Assembly (NCBI RefSeq): GCF_023701695.1
Contig: NZ_JAJOZC010000001.1
Span: 3,409,894 to 3,473,893, forward strand
DNA from: Streptomyces sp. RKAG290
GTDB taxonomy: Bacteria > Actinomycetota > Actinomycetes > Streptomycetales > Streptomycetaceae
Direction of reading: 5' to 3'
DNA: 64,000 nucleotides
Below are positions 17,617-28,965 of the stretch, piece by piece. A program made the position numbers and the translations under genes. The notes beneath the pieces are model-generated. The model saw nothing but the letters and a program-made list of their open reading frames with translations. It had not been told where the DNA came from and did no database searches. The stretch's first letter is position 1. Every line of letters begins with the position of its first letter.

Positions 17617-18618
17617 TCAGTGCGCGTCGGCGATGTGGTGCGTGCCGATCCGCTTGCGGAACACCCAGTAGGTCCAGCCCTGGTACAGCAGCACGACGGG
17701 AGTGGCGATCCCCGCGCACCAGGTCATGATCTTCAGCGTGTACGGGGTGGACGAGGCATTGGTGACCGTGAGGCTCCATGCGTCGTTCAGCGAGGACGGC
17801 ATGACGTTCGGGAAGAGCGTCAGGAACAACATGGCGACCACGGCCGTGATGGTCACGCCGGAGAGGGCGAAGGACCAGCCCTCGCGCCCCGCGGCGATGG
17901 CTCCGATGGCGCCGACCAGGGCCACCACGGCGATGATCATCGCGATCAGGCTCCAGCCGTCACCGTTGTCGGCCTGGGTCCAGATCAGGAAACCCAGACC
18001 CAGCACCGCGGTGGCCACCCCCAGCTTCAGCGCCAGGCTGCGCGCCCGGACGCGGATGTCCCCGACCGTCTTGAGCCCCGCGAACACCGCCCCGTGGAAG
18101 GTGAAGAGGAAGAGCGTGACCAGCCCGCCGAGGATCGCGTACGGATTGAGCAGGTCCCAGAAGTTGCCCACGTACTCCATGTCCGCGTCGATCTTCACGC
18201 CGCGCACGATGTTCCCGAAGGCCACGCCCCAGAGCAGGGCCGGAATCAGCGAGGTCCAGAAGATCGCGTGCTCCCAGTTGGCCTGCCACTTCTCCTCCGG
18301 CCGCTTGGCCCGGTACTCGAAGGCGACACCGCGCACGATCAGGCAGAGCAGGATGATCAGCAGCGGCAGGTAGAAGCCCGAGAACAGGGTCGCGTACCAC
18401 TCGGGGAACGCGGCGAAGGTCGCTCCGCCGGCGCTGAGCAGCCAGACCTCGTTGCCGTCCCAGACGGGCCCGATCGTATTGATCAGGACCCGCCGTTCCT
18501 TGCGGTCCCGGGCCAGCAGCTTGGTGAGGACCCCGATCCCGAAGTCGAATCCCTCCAGGAAGAAGTAGCCGGTCCAGAGGACGGCGATGAGCACGAACCA
18601 GACGTCGTGGAGTTCCAT
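17617..18618 (-). CDS. cydB: Cytochrome bd oxidase subunit II
   Basis: The 333-residue protein begins with the subunit II signature MELHDVWFVLIAVLWTGYFF and EGFDFGIG, and contains 'TIGPVWDGNEVWLLSAGGA'. It has about eight membrane helices. With CydA it forms the quinol oxidase that reduces oxygen at low tension without pumping protons. The start ATG lies 18 bp after the cydA stop, and cydDC follows. Confidence 0.97.
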   Translation of the reverse strand: MELHDVWFVLIAVLWTGYFFLEGFDFGIGVLTKLLARDRKERRVLINTIGPVWDGNEVWLLSAGGATFAAFPEWYATLFSGFYLPLLIILLCLIVRGVAFEYRAKRPEEKWQANWEHAIFWTSLIPALLWGVAFGNIVRGVKIDADMEYVGNFWDLLNPYAILGGLVTLFLFTFHGAVFAGLKTVGDIRVRARSLALKLGVATAVLGLGFLIWTQADNGDGWSLIAMIIAVVALVGAIGAIAAGREGWSFALSGVTITAVVAMLFLTLFPNVMPSSLNDAWSLTVTNASSTPYTLKIMTWCAGIATPVVLLYQGWTYWVFRKRIGTHHIADAH

Positions 18619-18636
18619 CTCTCGGCTCCTGTGCTC

Positions 18637-20145
18637 TCAGTAGGAGAAGGCCATCGGGCGGTCGGCGTCGTCGTGGTCGCCGCCGATCCTGGTGGGCGGG
18701 TTGAGGTCGGCGTCGGTGAGCTCCGGCGGACCGGCCTTGATGTACTTCACGAGCAGCTTGACCTCGACCACGGCGAGCGCCGCGTAGAGCAGCGTGAAGA
18801 GGATCATCGAGGTGAGCACCTCGCCCTGAGAGACGCCGGGGGAGACCGCGTTGCGGGTCTGCAGCACGCCGTAGACGACCCAGGGCTGACGCCCCGTCTC
18901 GGTGAAGATCCAGCCCCAGGAGTTGGCGATCAGCGGGAAGAGCAGGGTCCACAGGGCGACGATCCAGTAGCACCTGGCGAGCTTCGGGCTCAGCGCCTTG
19001 TTCTTGAACAGGACCAGGTGCGGCACTTCGTCCTCACCGGTCCGCATGCCCGGCGGCAGCATGAACTTCTTCCTGGTCAGCCAGAGGCCGAGGATCCCGA
19101 GGGCGAACGACGCCATGCCGAAGCCGATCATCCACCGGAAGCTCCAGAAGGCGACCGGGATGTTGGGCCGGTAGTCGCCGGGCCCGTACTTGTCCTGCTC
19201 GGCCTTGTTGATGTCGTTGATGCCGGGGACGTACGAGTCGAAGTTGTCGTCGGCCAGGAAGGACAGTATTCCGGGGATCGAGATCTCGACGGAGTTGTGC
19301 CCCTTGCTGACGTCTCCGTACGCGAAGATCGAGAAGGGTGCGGAGTTCTGCCCGTCCCACAGCGCCTCGGCCGCCGCCATCTTCATCGGCTGCTGCTTAA
19401 ACATCACCTTGCCGAGCTGGTCACCGCTGATGGCCGTGAGCAGACCGGCGATCACCACGGTGATCAGGCCCAGCCGCAGCGAGGTCCGCATGACCGGGAT
19501 GTGCTTCTTGCGGGCCAGGTGGAAGGCGGCGATACCGACCATGAACGCCCCGCCCACCAGGAACGCCGCCGTGATGGTGTGGAAGAACTGGGTGAGGGCG
19601 GTGTTCTGGGTGAGCACGCGCCAGAAGTCGGTGAGCTCGGCGCGCCCGCGTTCCTTGTTGATGCGGTAGCCGACCGGGTGCTGCATCCAGGAGTTGGCCG
19701 CCAGGATGAAGTAGGCGGAGAGGACGGTGCCGATCGAGACCATCCAGATGCAGGCGAGGTGGATCCGCTTCGGCAGCTTGTCCCAGCCGAAGATCCACAG
19801 GCCGATGAAGGTGGACTCGAAGAAGAACGCGATCAGCGCCTCGAACGCGAGCGGGGCGCCGAAGATGTCGCCGACGAACCGCGAGTAGTCCGACCAGTTC
19901 ATCCCGAACTGGAACTCCTGGACGATGCCGGTGACGACACCCATGGCGATGTTGATCAGGAAGAGCTTTCCCCAGAACTTGGTGGCCCTGAGGTACTTCT
20001 CCTTGTTCGTCCGCACCCAGGCGGTCTGCAGGCCCGCGGTGAGCGCGGCGAGAGAGATCGTCAGGGGAACGAAGAGGAAGTGGTAGACGGTGGTCGTTCC
20101 GAACTGCCATCGCGCCAGGGTCTCCGGCGCCAGAGCTAGCTCCAC
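18637..20145 (-). CDS. cydA: Cytochrome bd oxidase subunit I
   Basis: The 502-residue protein starts at GTG 20145 behind AAAGGAGAAG. It has the heme b595/d ligand histidine region (TTVYHFLFVPLTISLAAL), about nine membrane helices, and the quinol-binding loop motif GRQPWVVYG. It is the catalytic heme subunit that oxidises quinol. The Q loop is of the short type seen in Gram-positive bacteria. It is first in the cydA-cydB-cydDC operon, controlled by the Rex operator 86 bp upstream. A longer in-frame extension to 20361 crosses the promoter region and is not real. Confidence 0.97.
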   Translation of the reverse strand: MELALAPETLARWQFGTTTVYHFLFVPLTISLAALTAGLQTAWVRTNKEKYLRATKFWGKLFLINIAMGVVTGIVQEFQFGMNWSDYSRFVGDIFGAPLAFEALIAFFFESTFIGLWIFGWDKLPKRIHLACIWMVSIGTVLSAYFILAANSWMQHPVGYRINKERGRAELTDFWRVLTQNTALTQFFHTITAAFLVGGAFMVGIAAFHLARKKHIPVMRTSLRLGLITVVIAGLLTAISGDQLGKVMFKQQPMKMAAAEALWDGQNSAPFSIFAYGDVSKGHNSVEISIPGILSFLADDNFDSYVPGINDINKAEQDKYGPGDYRPNIPVAFWSFRWMIGFGMASFALGILGLWLTRKKFMLPPGMRTGEDEVPHLVLFKNKALSPKLARCYWIVALWTLLFPLIANSWGWIFTETGRQPWVVYGVLQTRNAVSPGVSQGEVLTSMILFTLLYAALAVVEVKLLVKYIKAGPPELTDADLNPPTRIGGDHDDADRPMAFSY

Positions 20146-20230
20146 GTCGTCTTCTCCTTTACGTCGCCGCCGTTTGCACCGGCAGTTTGTCCTTAAAATC
20201 CGACTGATCACGGGAGGAAGCGGGACACGC

Positions 20231-20248
20231 TTGTGAACGCGTTCACAT
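20231..20248. promoter_or_regulatory. Rex operator (ROP) of the cydA operon
   Basis: TTGTGAACGCGTTCACAT is a near-perfect 18-bp Rex site (consensus TTGTGAA-N4-TTCACAA). Rex senses the NADH/NAD ratio and represses cydABCD in Streptomyces when oxygen is ample. Position and operon match that established case. The site lies 86 bp before the cydA start, in the 343-bp gap 20146-20488, whose remainder holds two hairpins. Confidence 0.92.
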
Positions 20249-20367
20249 TCACAAGCAATTATGGCGCACCCCCTTTTCGAACTCTCGGCCGGGGTACCCC
20301 TCCGAGGGCGTACCGGCCATTCCCCCCGAAGCAGACACCGCTCCGACCAGGTGCGGGGCATGCGAAA

Positions 20368-20399
20368 GGCCCCGCACCTCGCGAACGAGGTACGGGGCC
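20368..20399 (-). terminator. Hairpin between hisC and the cydA promoter
   Basis: GGCCCCG-C-ACCTCG pairs with CGAGGT-A-CGGGGCC around a four-base loop. It lies about 90 bp past the hisC stop and upstream of the cyd promoter, so it would block read-through from hisC into cydA. Confidence 0.7.
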
Positions 20400-20433
20400 G
20401 GCCTCCGTACGGATGCGTGCCGTCAGGGCCTGT

Positions 20434-20460
20434 CCGGCCCTGTCCGCCGGACAGGGCCGG
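20434..20460 (-). terminator. Terminator just after hisC
   Basis: A perfect 12-bp stem, CCGGCCCTGTCC with GGACAGGGCCGG around GCC, begins about 29 bp after the hisC stop. With the second hairpin it makes a double terminator. Confidence 0.75.
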
Positions 20461-20488
20461 GGGCTCCCGACGCGTCCGGTGAGCTGCG

Positions 20489-21568
20489 CTACAGCTCCTT
20501 GCGGTACGACTCCGTCACCTTCAGGAACAGGTCGTTCGCCTCGTCCTCCCCGATGGTGACCCGCACGCCCTCACCCGCGAACGGCCGGACCACCACTCCG
20601 GCCTTCTCGCAGACCGCGGCGAAATCTGCGGTGCGGTCACCCAGCCGAAGCCAGACGAAGTTCGCCTGGGACTCCGGCACGGTCCACCCCTGCCGCGCCA
20701 GCGTCTCCTGCACCCGCTGCCGCTCGCACACCAAGGAGCCCACCCGGCCCAGGAGTTCGTCCTCGGCGCGCAGCGACGCCACCGCCGCGTCCTGGGCGAG
20801 CTGGCTGACACCGAAGGGCACCGCGGTCTTGCGCAGAGCGGCCGCCACCGGCTCATGGGCCACGGCGAAGCCGACCCGCAGCCCGGCCAGACCGTAGGCC
20901 TTGGAGAATGTCCGCAGCACCGCCACATTGGGCCGGTCCCGGTAGATCTCGATACCGTCCGGCACCTCGACGTCGCGGATGAACTCCTTGTACGCCTCGT
21001 CCAGCACCACGAGCACATCGCCCGGCACCCGGTCCAGGAACCGCTCCAGCTCCGCCCTGCGCACCACGGTGCCGGTCGGGTTGTTCGGATTGCAGACGAA
21101 GATCATCCGGGTCCGGTCGGTGATCGCGTCCGCCATCGCGTCGAGGTCGTGCACCTCACCGTCGGTCAGCGGCACCTTCACCGAGGTCGCACCGCTGACC
21201 TGCGTGATGATCGGATACGCCTCGAAGGAGCGCCAGGCGTAGATGACCTCGTCGCCCGGCCCGGAGGTGGCCTGCAGCAGCTGCTGCGCCACACCCACCG
21301 AACCGGTGCCGGTGGCCAGGTGCGAGACCGGCACACCGAAACGGTCGGACAGCTCGTTCATCAGGCCGGTGCAGGCCATGTCCGGGTAGCGGTTGAAATT
21401 CGCCGCCGCGGCCATCGTGGACTCCATCACGCCCGGCAGCGGCGGATACGGATTCTCGTTGGAGGACAGCTTGAAGGCGGTCGGTCCGTCCGCCGCGGCC
21501 GGCTTGCCCGGCACATAGGCGGGGACACCGTCCAGCTCGGCGCGCAGCTTGGGGCTCGTCTCGCTCAC
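20489..21568 (-). CDS. hisC: Histidinol-phosphate aminotransferase family enzyme
   Basis: The protein has 359 residues from GTG 21568, chosen for the GGAGGA site nine bases upstream. It is a fold-type I PLP aminotransferase: [14 protein letters not shown] near the N-terminus, CNPNNPTG in the middle, the PLP lysine in [12 protein letters not shown] (about residue 222), and the phosphate-binding arginine after it. The sequence matches the HisC2/PatA branch, and in actinobacteria such enzymes can also use aromatic amino acids, so a role in phenylalanine synthesis is possible. It lies outside the main his operon and is followed by two hairpins. Confidence 0.88.
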   Translation of the reverse strand: MSETSPKLRAELDGVPAYVPGKPAAADGPTAFKLSSNENPYPPLPGVMESTMAAAANFNRYPDMACTGLMNELSDRFGVPVSHLATGTGSVGVAQQLLQATSGPGDEVIYAWRSFEAYPIITQVSGATSVKVPLTDGEVHDLDAMADAITDRTRMIFVCNPNNPTGTVVRRAELERFLDRVPGDVLVVLDEAYKEFIRDVEVPDGIEIYRDRPNVAVLRTFSKAYGLAGLRVGFAVAHEPVAAALRKTAVPFGVSQLAQDAAVASLRAEDELLGRVGSLVCERQRVQETLARQGWTVPESQANFVWLRLGDRTADFAAVCEKAGVVVRPFAGEGVRVTIGEDEANDLFLKVTESYRKEL

Positions 21569-21939
21569 CGCAGGTCCTCCTCGACCGTCTGTACACATCA
21601 ATACTGCTCACCTTATGAGGATTGGGCGCGGCTGCGAACGGCGGTGCCGAGGATTCGTCCGGTGGGCCCCGGAATGAGGGGGAGCGCTCCCCTCCCTGGC
21701 GCGCGCCGGTGGCTCACTCCGTGGCGCGCGTCCCTCGAAGAGGTGAGTTGAGACCTCTTCGAGACATCGCCCCTTCGGCAGGCCCATCAGGCCCGACACC
21801 CGACACATGATGGCCTTGTCCGACAACGCCCTTGATTTACAAGGCGATTGACCTCTGATGATCATGCAGAAACGTGCCTGTCAACGAGTGAATATGCGAC
21901 CGGACCAACTGTCCCTGCGAGCCCTACTATCGGCTCGCC
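21569..21939. other. Intergenic region between hisC and the LacI gene
   Basis: This 371-bp gap separates divergent genes and should hold both promoters. It contains an 11-bp-stem hairpin at 21734-21763 and an A+T-richer stretch at 21780-21910. I see no gene, tRNA or recognised operator in it. Confidence 0.6.
21734..21763. repeat. Perfect hairpin in the hisC-lacI gap
   Basis: CTCGAAGAGGT pairs perfectly with ACCTCTTCGAG around an eight-base loop. It is not next to any stop codon, so an operator or a small untranslated RNA element is as likely as a terminator. Confidence 0.6.
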
Positions 21940-23052
21940 ATGACAGCAGCAGGGAAGCACCAGGTGAGCCGGACGGAGACCCCCCGGCGCGGCGGCAGGC
22001 GGGGACGAGCAGGAATCCGGGATGTGGCCGCCGCCGCCGGGGTCTCCATCACGACCGTCTCCGACGCGCTCAACGGCAAGGGCAGGCTCCCGGACGCCAC
22101 CCGTCGCCATGTCCGCGAGGTCGCTGAGCGCCTGGGCTACCGCCCTTCCGCCGCGGCCCGAACGCTCCGTACCGGCAAGTCCGGCCTGATCGGCCTGACC
22201 GTGACGACGTACGGGGATGAACCCTTCACCTTCACCGAATTCGCGTACTTCGCCGAAATGGCCAGAGCGGCCACCTCCGCCGCGCTGGCCCGCGGCTACG
22301 CCCTTGTCATCCTCCCCGCCACCTCACGCCACGACGTCTGGTCGAACGTCGCCCTCGACGGCACCGTCGTCATCGACCCCTCCGACCAGGACCCGGTCGT
22401 CACCGAACTCGTGCGCCAGGGCTTACCCGTCGTCTCCGACGGCCGGCCGGCCGGGACCCTCCCGGTCACCGCATGGGTCGACAACGACCACCGGGCCGCC
22501 GTGCTCGACCTCCTCGACCACCTCGCCGCCGCCGGGGCCCGCCGCATCGGGCTGCTCACCGGCACCACCACCGACACGTACACCCGGCTGTCCACCACCG
22601 CGTACCTGCACTGGTGCGAGCGGGTCGGCCAGGACCCGGTGTACGAGTCCTACCCCGCCCACGACCCGTGCGCGGGTGCGGTGGCCGCCGACCGCCTGCT
22701 CGCCCGCCCGGACCGCCCTGACGCCGTCTACGGGCTCTTCGACCCCAACGGCACCGACCTGCTGGCGGCCGCCCGCCGGTACGGCCTGCGCGTCCCGGAG
22801 GACCTGCTGCTGGTCTGCTGCAGCGAGTCCACCGTGTACGCGACGACCGAGCCGCCCATCACCACACTCTCGCTGAAACCGCGCAGAATCGGCACGGCAG
22901 TCGTACAACTGCTCATCGACGCCATCGAAGGAGTCGACCAGGACGGCCCGGTGGAGCAGGTGATACCGACAGAACTCATCGTCCGGACCTCCTCGCAGCG
23001 CCGTCCGCCTCGCACGACAGTCAGCGCGCCGCGCTCCCCGGCAGGGGATTGA
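21940..23052 (+). CDS. LacI-family transcriptional regulator with a TTA codon
   Basis: The 370-residue protein has a LacI helix-turn-helix at residues about 26-60 (IRDVAAAAGVSITTVSDALN, ending LGYRPSAAARTL) and a periplasmic-binding-type sugar domain. Codon 162 (22423-22425) is TTA, so production should depend on the bldA leucine tRNA, tying it to development or secondary metabolism. The ligand and target genes are unknown. It is transcribed away from hisC; the phosphoesterase gene downstream has its own ribosome site 174 bp later. Confidence 0.9.
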   Translation: MTAAGKHQVSRTETPRRGGRRGRAGIRDVAAAAGVSITTVSDALNGKGRLPDATRRHVREVAERLGYRPSAAARTLRTGKSGLIGLTVTTYGDEPFTFTEFAYFAEMARAATSAALARGYALVILPATSRHDVWSNVALDGTVVIDPSDQDPVVTELVRQGLPVVSDGRPAGTLPVTAWVDNDHRAAVLDLLDHLAAAGARRIGLLTGTTTDTYTRLSTTAYLHWCERVGQDPVYESYPAHDPCAGAVAADRLLARPDRPDAVYGLFDPNGTDLLAAARRYGLRVPEDLLLVCCSESTVYATTEPPITTLSLKPRRIGTAVVQLLIDAIEGVDQDGPVEQVIPTELIVRTSSQRRPPRTTVSAPRSPAGD

Positions 23053-23225
23053 TCGGACCAATTGGGACCAATCGACCGATGAACCCGGCGTGCGTTCGGA
23101 TTCACCACCCCTGGTGCGTCACAGAGGGCGATTCGCATTCCTATGATGGGCGCACGACACCGCGGATGGCCCCGACCAGCAGGGCCCGTCAGGTGTACGG
23201 CGGCGCGACGGTGGTGGAGGGGTCG

Positions 23226-24284
23226 ATGACACAGGGGGCCGGTCAGGAACCCGCGGTGCGGACGGCGACGTTGCGCGACTTCCGCGTACCGCCCTATGCG
23301 CAGTCCCCGGCGCCGCCTGCGGCCCCGCACCCGGGGAACGCCTTCCCTGGGGGTGAGCCGCCGGAGGGGTACACCCCCACCGCGCGCGATCTCCCGGTGA
23401 TCAGCCGCGACGCCACCGTCCAGGTGCAGGCCGTTCCCGAACCGCGGCCCGCCCAGGACCCCGGTCTCGGGCCGCTGTACGTCGTCGGCGACGTCCACGG
23501 CTATCTGGACGAGCTCCACGCCGCCCTCGCCGAACAGGGGCTGATCGACGGCGAGGGCAACTGGTCCGCGGGCAACGCGCGGCTCTGGTTCCTCGGCGAC
23601 TTCACCGACCGGGGGCCCGACGGCATCGGCGTCATCGACCTCGTGATGCGGCTGTCCGCCGAGGCCGCGGCCGCCGGCGGCTACTGCAAGGCCCTGATGG
23701 GCAACCACGAACTGCTGCTCCTGGGCGCCAAGCGGTTCGGCGACACCCCCGTGAACTCCGGCGCGGGCACGGCCACCTTCCAGGCGGCCTGGCTCCTCAA
23801 CGGCGGCCAGAAGGCCGACATGGAGCGGCTCCAGGACGTCCATCTGCAGTGGATGTCCCGGCTCGACGCCGTCGTCGAGGAGGACGGGCATCTGCTGATG
23901 CACTCGGACACGACGGCCTACCTCGACTACGGCACCAGCATCGAGGACGTCAACGACACGGTGCACGCCATTCTCACGCGGAACGACGCCGATGAGTGCT
24001 GGGACCTGTTCCGCAAGCTCACCAAGCGGTTCGCCTTCCGCGACGAGTCGGGCCCGCAGGCCGTCCAGGAGCTGATGGCGGCCTACGGCGGCCGACGCGT
24101 CGTCCATGGTCACAGCCCCATTCCGTATCTGCTCGGCGAGGTCGGCTCCGAGGACGGCGAGGACAGTGCCGGCCCGGTGGTGGACGGCCCGCACGTGTAC
24201 GCGAACGGGCTCGCCATCGCCATGGACGGCGGAGTGACCATGGCCGGAAAGCTACTGGTCGTCCAACTCCCGCTGCATGACTGA
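23226..24284 (+). CDS. Calcineurin-like metallophosphoesterase
   Basis: The 352-residue protein begins at ATG 23226 after a GGAGGGG site. A proline-rich tail of 75 residues leads to the phosphoesterase core: VVGDVHGYLDEL, FLGDFTDRGPDG, MGNHELLLLG and VVHGHSPIPY are the dimetal-binding motifs. It resembles PrpE/ApaH-type protein or dinucleotide phosphatases. The exact substrate is unknown. Confidence 0.88.
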   Translation: MTQGAGQEPAVRTATLRDFRVPPYAQSPAPPAAPHPGNAFPGGEPPEGYTPTARDLPVISRDATVQVQAVPEPRPAQDPGLGPLYVVGDVHGYLDELHAALAEQGLIDGEGNWSAGNARLWFLGDFTDRGPDGIGVIDLVMRLSAEAAAAGGYCKALMGNHELLLLGAKRFGDTPVNSGAGTATFQAAWLLNGGQKADMERLQDVHLQWMSRLDAVVEEDGHLLMHSDTTAYLDYGTSIEDVNDTVHAILTRNDADECWDLFRKLTKRFAFRDESGPQAVQELMAAYGGRRVVHGHSPIPYLLGEVGSEDGEDSAGPVVDGPHVYANGLAIAMDGGVTMAGKLLVVQLPLHD

Positions 24285-24465
24285 CGTCCCTCGGGGAAGA
24301 CGCATCCACGACCAGACCGTGCCAAGCACTGGGCCTATTTCCGGAAACCCCCTGTCACCCCGTGCCGTGGGCGCTCTACCATCGGCGTACCAGTAGCAGG
24401 CTCTCCTCCGTTTCCGCCCCACTGCCCGGTTCGACGGGCACACAGGCCCTACGGAGCATCGGGGG

Positions 24466-25290
24466 ATGCACATGAACAGCGCTCCGCACCTGCTGACCGA
24501 GGACCGGCCCGAGTACGAGCGGATCCTCGACGACGCGCTGCGTCACGCCCATGAACGACCGGATCTGGCCGCAGTCGGGGAACGGCTCAACCCGGTGCAG
24601 CTACGCACCATGGCGATGGCCGCCACCGCCCTGATCACCGCCACGGCAGCCACCGAGTACGAGCACTACGTGAAGGCCCGCGAGGACCTGCGCGCCCCGG
24701 CCGTCGGCCCCGATCAGGACGCGGCCGCGGGAACCGGCGCGGACGACCCCAGCCAGTCGGGCGCCGGCATAGGAGCCGTCGTCACCGTCCTGGCACCCGT
24801 GCTGGCAGGCGCCGCCGCGTTGATCTTCCTGCTGGTCGGCTATGTCCTGAAGATGCTCAGCCCGCCGCCGTCGTTCGCGGGGCCCATGGTCACCGCGGGC
24901 TGGTTCTTCGCGGCGGTCACCGCGGCGGCCATCCTCATCGCCGCCATAGGTCTCCTCCTCGCCGCCCTGCGCAACGGCTCGACGTCGCTGGCCGCCGAGG
25001 ACTTCGGCGAGGAACTGCCGGAGGACGTGGCACGCGCCAGGGAGGCCTGGCGGCACGCGCTGCTGGAACGGGGCATCCTGCCGTTCCTGCGGGACGCGCT
25101 CGCCGACCCGGGCGCCGGTCCCGCCGCACGCACCCCGTACCGCTCGGCCAACCGCATCCCGAAGATCGGCTACAGCAGGCCGGACTTCTCCAGCCCGGAC
25201 GACGGCCCGGCGGCCGCGCCGCGGCCGACCTTCACCAGCCCGGACTTCACCAGCCCCGACTTCGGCGGCCCGGAACACGAACTGGACTGA
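24466..25290 (+). CDS. Membrane protein with proline-rich C-terminal repeats
   Basis: The 274-residue protein starts at ATG 24466, nine bases after GGAG; ATG 24472 is an alternative. It has a soluble N-terminal 75 residues, two hydrophobic helices at about 105-130 and 145-170, and a C-terminal tail with a repeated SPDF motif (PDFSSPDD, FTSPDFTSPDF). I do not recognise the family. The repeats suggest a flexible cytoplasmic tail. The 282-bp gap after it shows no further gene. Confidence 0.75.
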   Translation: MHMNSAPHLLTEDRPEYERILDDALRHAHERPDLAAVGERLNPVQLRTMAMAATALITATAATEYEHYVKAREDLRAPAVGPDQDAAAGTGADDPSQSGAGIGAVVTVLAPVLAGAAALIFLLVGYVLKMLSPPPSFAGPMVTAGWFFAAVTAAAILIAAIGLLLAALRNGSTSLAAEDFGEELPEDVARAREAWRHALLERGILPFLRDALADPGAGPAARTPYRSANRIPKIGYSRPDFSSPDDGPAAAPRPTFTSPDFTSPDFGGPEHELD

Positions 25291-25572
25291 CCGGGCCGCG
25301 CCCCGGCGAACCCGTCCCGGCACCCTCCGGGAGCGCGGCCCGTCGTACCGGCGTGTGCGGCCCTGCCTGCGCGCCGAAGCAACGCACCCGTGCGAAGCGA
25401 ATGCCAGGAGCCGGAAGGCGGAACGGCCCCGAAAGGCGGCCTCCCCGCGCAGGCGGCGACCGGACGCCCTCAGCGGCCACCGGCAGCCAGATCCCGGGTC
25501 CACGCGAAGTGAGCACCATGCCGGGTCCGCGCTCCCGGCGCGGCGAAGCCGGCCGGAAGCGCGGGACGGGCG

Positions 25573-27360
<1,788 letters not shown>

Positions 27361-27466
27361 CTACGCCGGCATTACCCGGTAACAGGTTCGGCGGTCGGCG
27401 CAGCTTGTCCCGTACGGATGTACGGAGATCAGCGCCCTCTCAGCCCGGTGCTCCGAGCTCCCGCGT
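27361..27466 (-). promoter_or_regulatory. TPP riboswitch of thiC
   Basis: On the minus strand the thiC leader carries the two conserved halves of the thi-box: CTGAGAG (plus coordinates 27437-27443) and ACCTG...GGGTAATGCC (27368-27387), inside matched stems. Its near end is 13 bases from the thiC start. In Streptomyces such riboswitches usually act by hiding the ribosome site when thiamine pyrophosphate is bound. Confidence 0.95.
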
Positions 27467-27544
27467 GTGCAAAGGTGCCACCACGCTAGCGCCCTTGCCG
27501 GTCGGCTGAACAGAGGGCCCCTGACTTCTTGCGATGATCGGCCG

Positions 27545-28885
27545 GTGACGTCCCTTCATCCCGCTCGCGAACCGCAGGGCCTGCAGCACGGCCACTCGCA
27601 CAACCATGGCCCTGCCGCGCCCGTCTCCTCCCACCTGCGCAAGGTGATCGGCGCCGTACTGATCCCGTTCGCGGCGGCGGTCGCCGTCGGGCTCGTGGTG
27701 CTCTGGCCCGGTGGTGCGCCGGCGCACGAGCGCACCGGTGTCGGTTTCGACCGGCAGACCCAGCAAGGCAGCGTGCTGCACGTCGAGAAGGTCGACTGCA
27801 AGGACGTGAACGCGTCCCAGCTGCCCACCAGTGGCGAGACAACGCCGTCGGCAGGCGGCCCGGCCACCGGTGACGGCGGATCGGCCCTCTGCGAGAAGGC
27901 CACGGTCGAGGTCGCGAGCGGTCGGGACAAGGGCCGCAGGTTCATCGAGGTGGTCCAGCCGGACGCGCCCCGGCAGCTGCGGGAGGGGCAGGGCGTCGTC
28001 GTCGCGTACGCCCCCGACGCACCCCATGACCTCCAGTACTCCGTGACGGATGTGAACCGGAAGTTCCCGATGGTGCTGCTGGCAGGCATCTTCGCCCTGG
28101 CAGTGGTCGCCGTGGGACGGCTGCGCGGGGTCATGGCACTGGTGGCGCTCGCGCTGTCGTTCGCCGTGCTGACGCTGTTCATCCTCCCGGCCGTGCTGCA
28201 GGGCTCGAATCCCCTGCTCGTGGCGGTCGTCGGGGCGGGCGCCATCATGCTGATCGCCCTCTACATCTGCCACGGGCTGACCGCCCGCACCTCCGTCGCC
28301 GTCATCGGCACCCTGATCTCACTGCTGTTGATCGGGCTGCTCGGCTCGCTCTTCATCGGCTGGGCGAGCCTGAGCGGAAACACGGACGACAACACCGGCC
28401 TCATCCATGGCCTGTATCCGCACATCGACTTGAGCGGCCTGCTCCTGGCCGGCGTCATCATCGGGTCCCTGGGCGTGCTCGACGATGTGACGGTGACCCA
28501 GACGTCGGCGGTCTGGGAGCTGCACCAGGCGGACCCGACGATGAGTGCGAAGAATCTCTACCGGGCGGGCATCAGGATCGGGCGCGACCACATCGCCTCG
28601 GTCGTCAACACCCTGGTGCTCGCGTATGCGGGCGCGGCGCTGCCACTGCTGCTGCTGTTCTCGATCGCGCAGAGCAGTGTGGGAGCGGTGGCCAACAGCG
28701 AACTGGTGGCGGAGGAGATCGTGCGTACGCTGGTCGGCTCGATCGGACTGGTCGCCTCGGTGCCGGTGACCACCGCGCTCGCCGCGCTGGTCGTCTCCGC
28801 GGACCGCACGGGGCTCGGCGCGGAAGCCGGAGCTTCGGCACCCGTACGGAGCGGCAGAGGACGCCGCCGACGGACGAAGTCCTGA
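27545..28885 (+). CDS. YibE/F-family membrane protein
   Basis: The 446-residue protein starts at GTG 27545. A histidine-containing N-terminus (GLQHGHSHNHG) precedes one membrane helix, then an extracellular or periplasmic-side domain of about 130 residues, then seven or so helices. The family signature is clear in 'IIGSLGVLDDVTVTQTSAVW' and MSAKNLYRAGIRIGRDHIAS. The function of the family is not established. In Streptomyces it sits between thiC and ssgA, as here. Confidence 0.88.
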   Translation: MTSLHPAREPQGLQHGHSHNHGPAAPVSSHLRKVIGAVLIPFAAAVAVGLVVLWPGGAPAHERTGVGFDRQTQQGSVLHVEKVDCKDVNASQLPTSGETTPSAGGPATGDGGSALCEKATVEVASGRDKGRRFIEVVQPDAPRQLREGQGVVVAYAPDAPHDLQYSVTDVNRKFPMVLLAGIFALAVVAVGRLRGVMALVALALSFAVLTLFILPAVLQGSNPLLVAVVGAGAIMLIALYICHGLTARTSVAVIGTLISLLLIGLLGSLFIGWASLSGNTDDNTGLIHGLYPHIDLSGLLLAGVIIGSLGVLDDVTVTQTSAVWELHQADPTMSAKNLYRAGIRIGRDHIASVVNTLVLAYAGAALPLLLLFSIAQSSVGAVANSELVAEEIVRTLVGSIGLVASVPVTTALAALVVSADRTGLGAEAGASAPVRSGRGRRRRTKS

Positions 28886-28965
28886 AACGGTTGCACACGG
28901 AGAGTGATTCACCCGTTCAGCAGGTGTGCTGTTCGACCGGCAACCGGGGCCTGGGCGGCGCCTCT

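Noticed and set aside
17611..20139. A long open frame on the plus strand opposite cydB and cydA
   Set aside because: It is an antisense shadow of real membrane-protein genes, caused by G+C-rich codon bias. Its protein has no recognisable domain and its charged, low-complexity composition is typical of such frames.
21569..21939. A tRNA or integration site in the hisC-lacI gap
   Set aside because: I looked for clover-leaf pairing and a GTTCGA loop and saw none; the visible hairpin does not belong to a tRNA.
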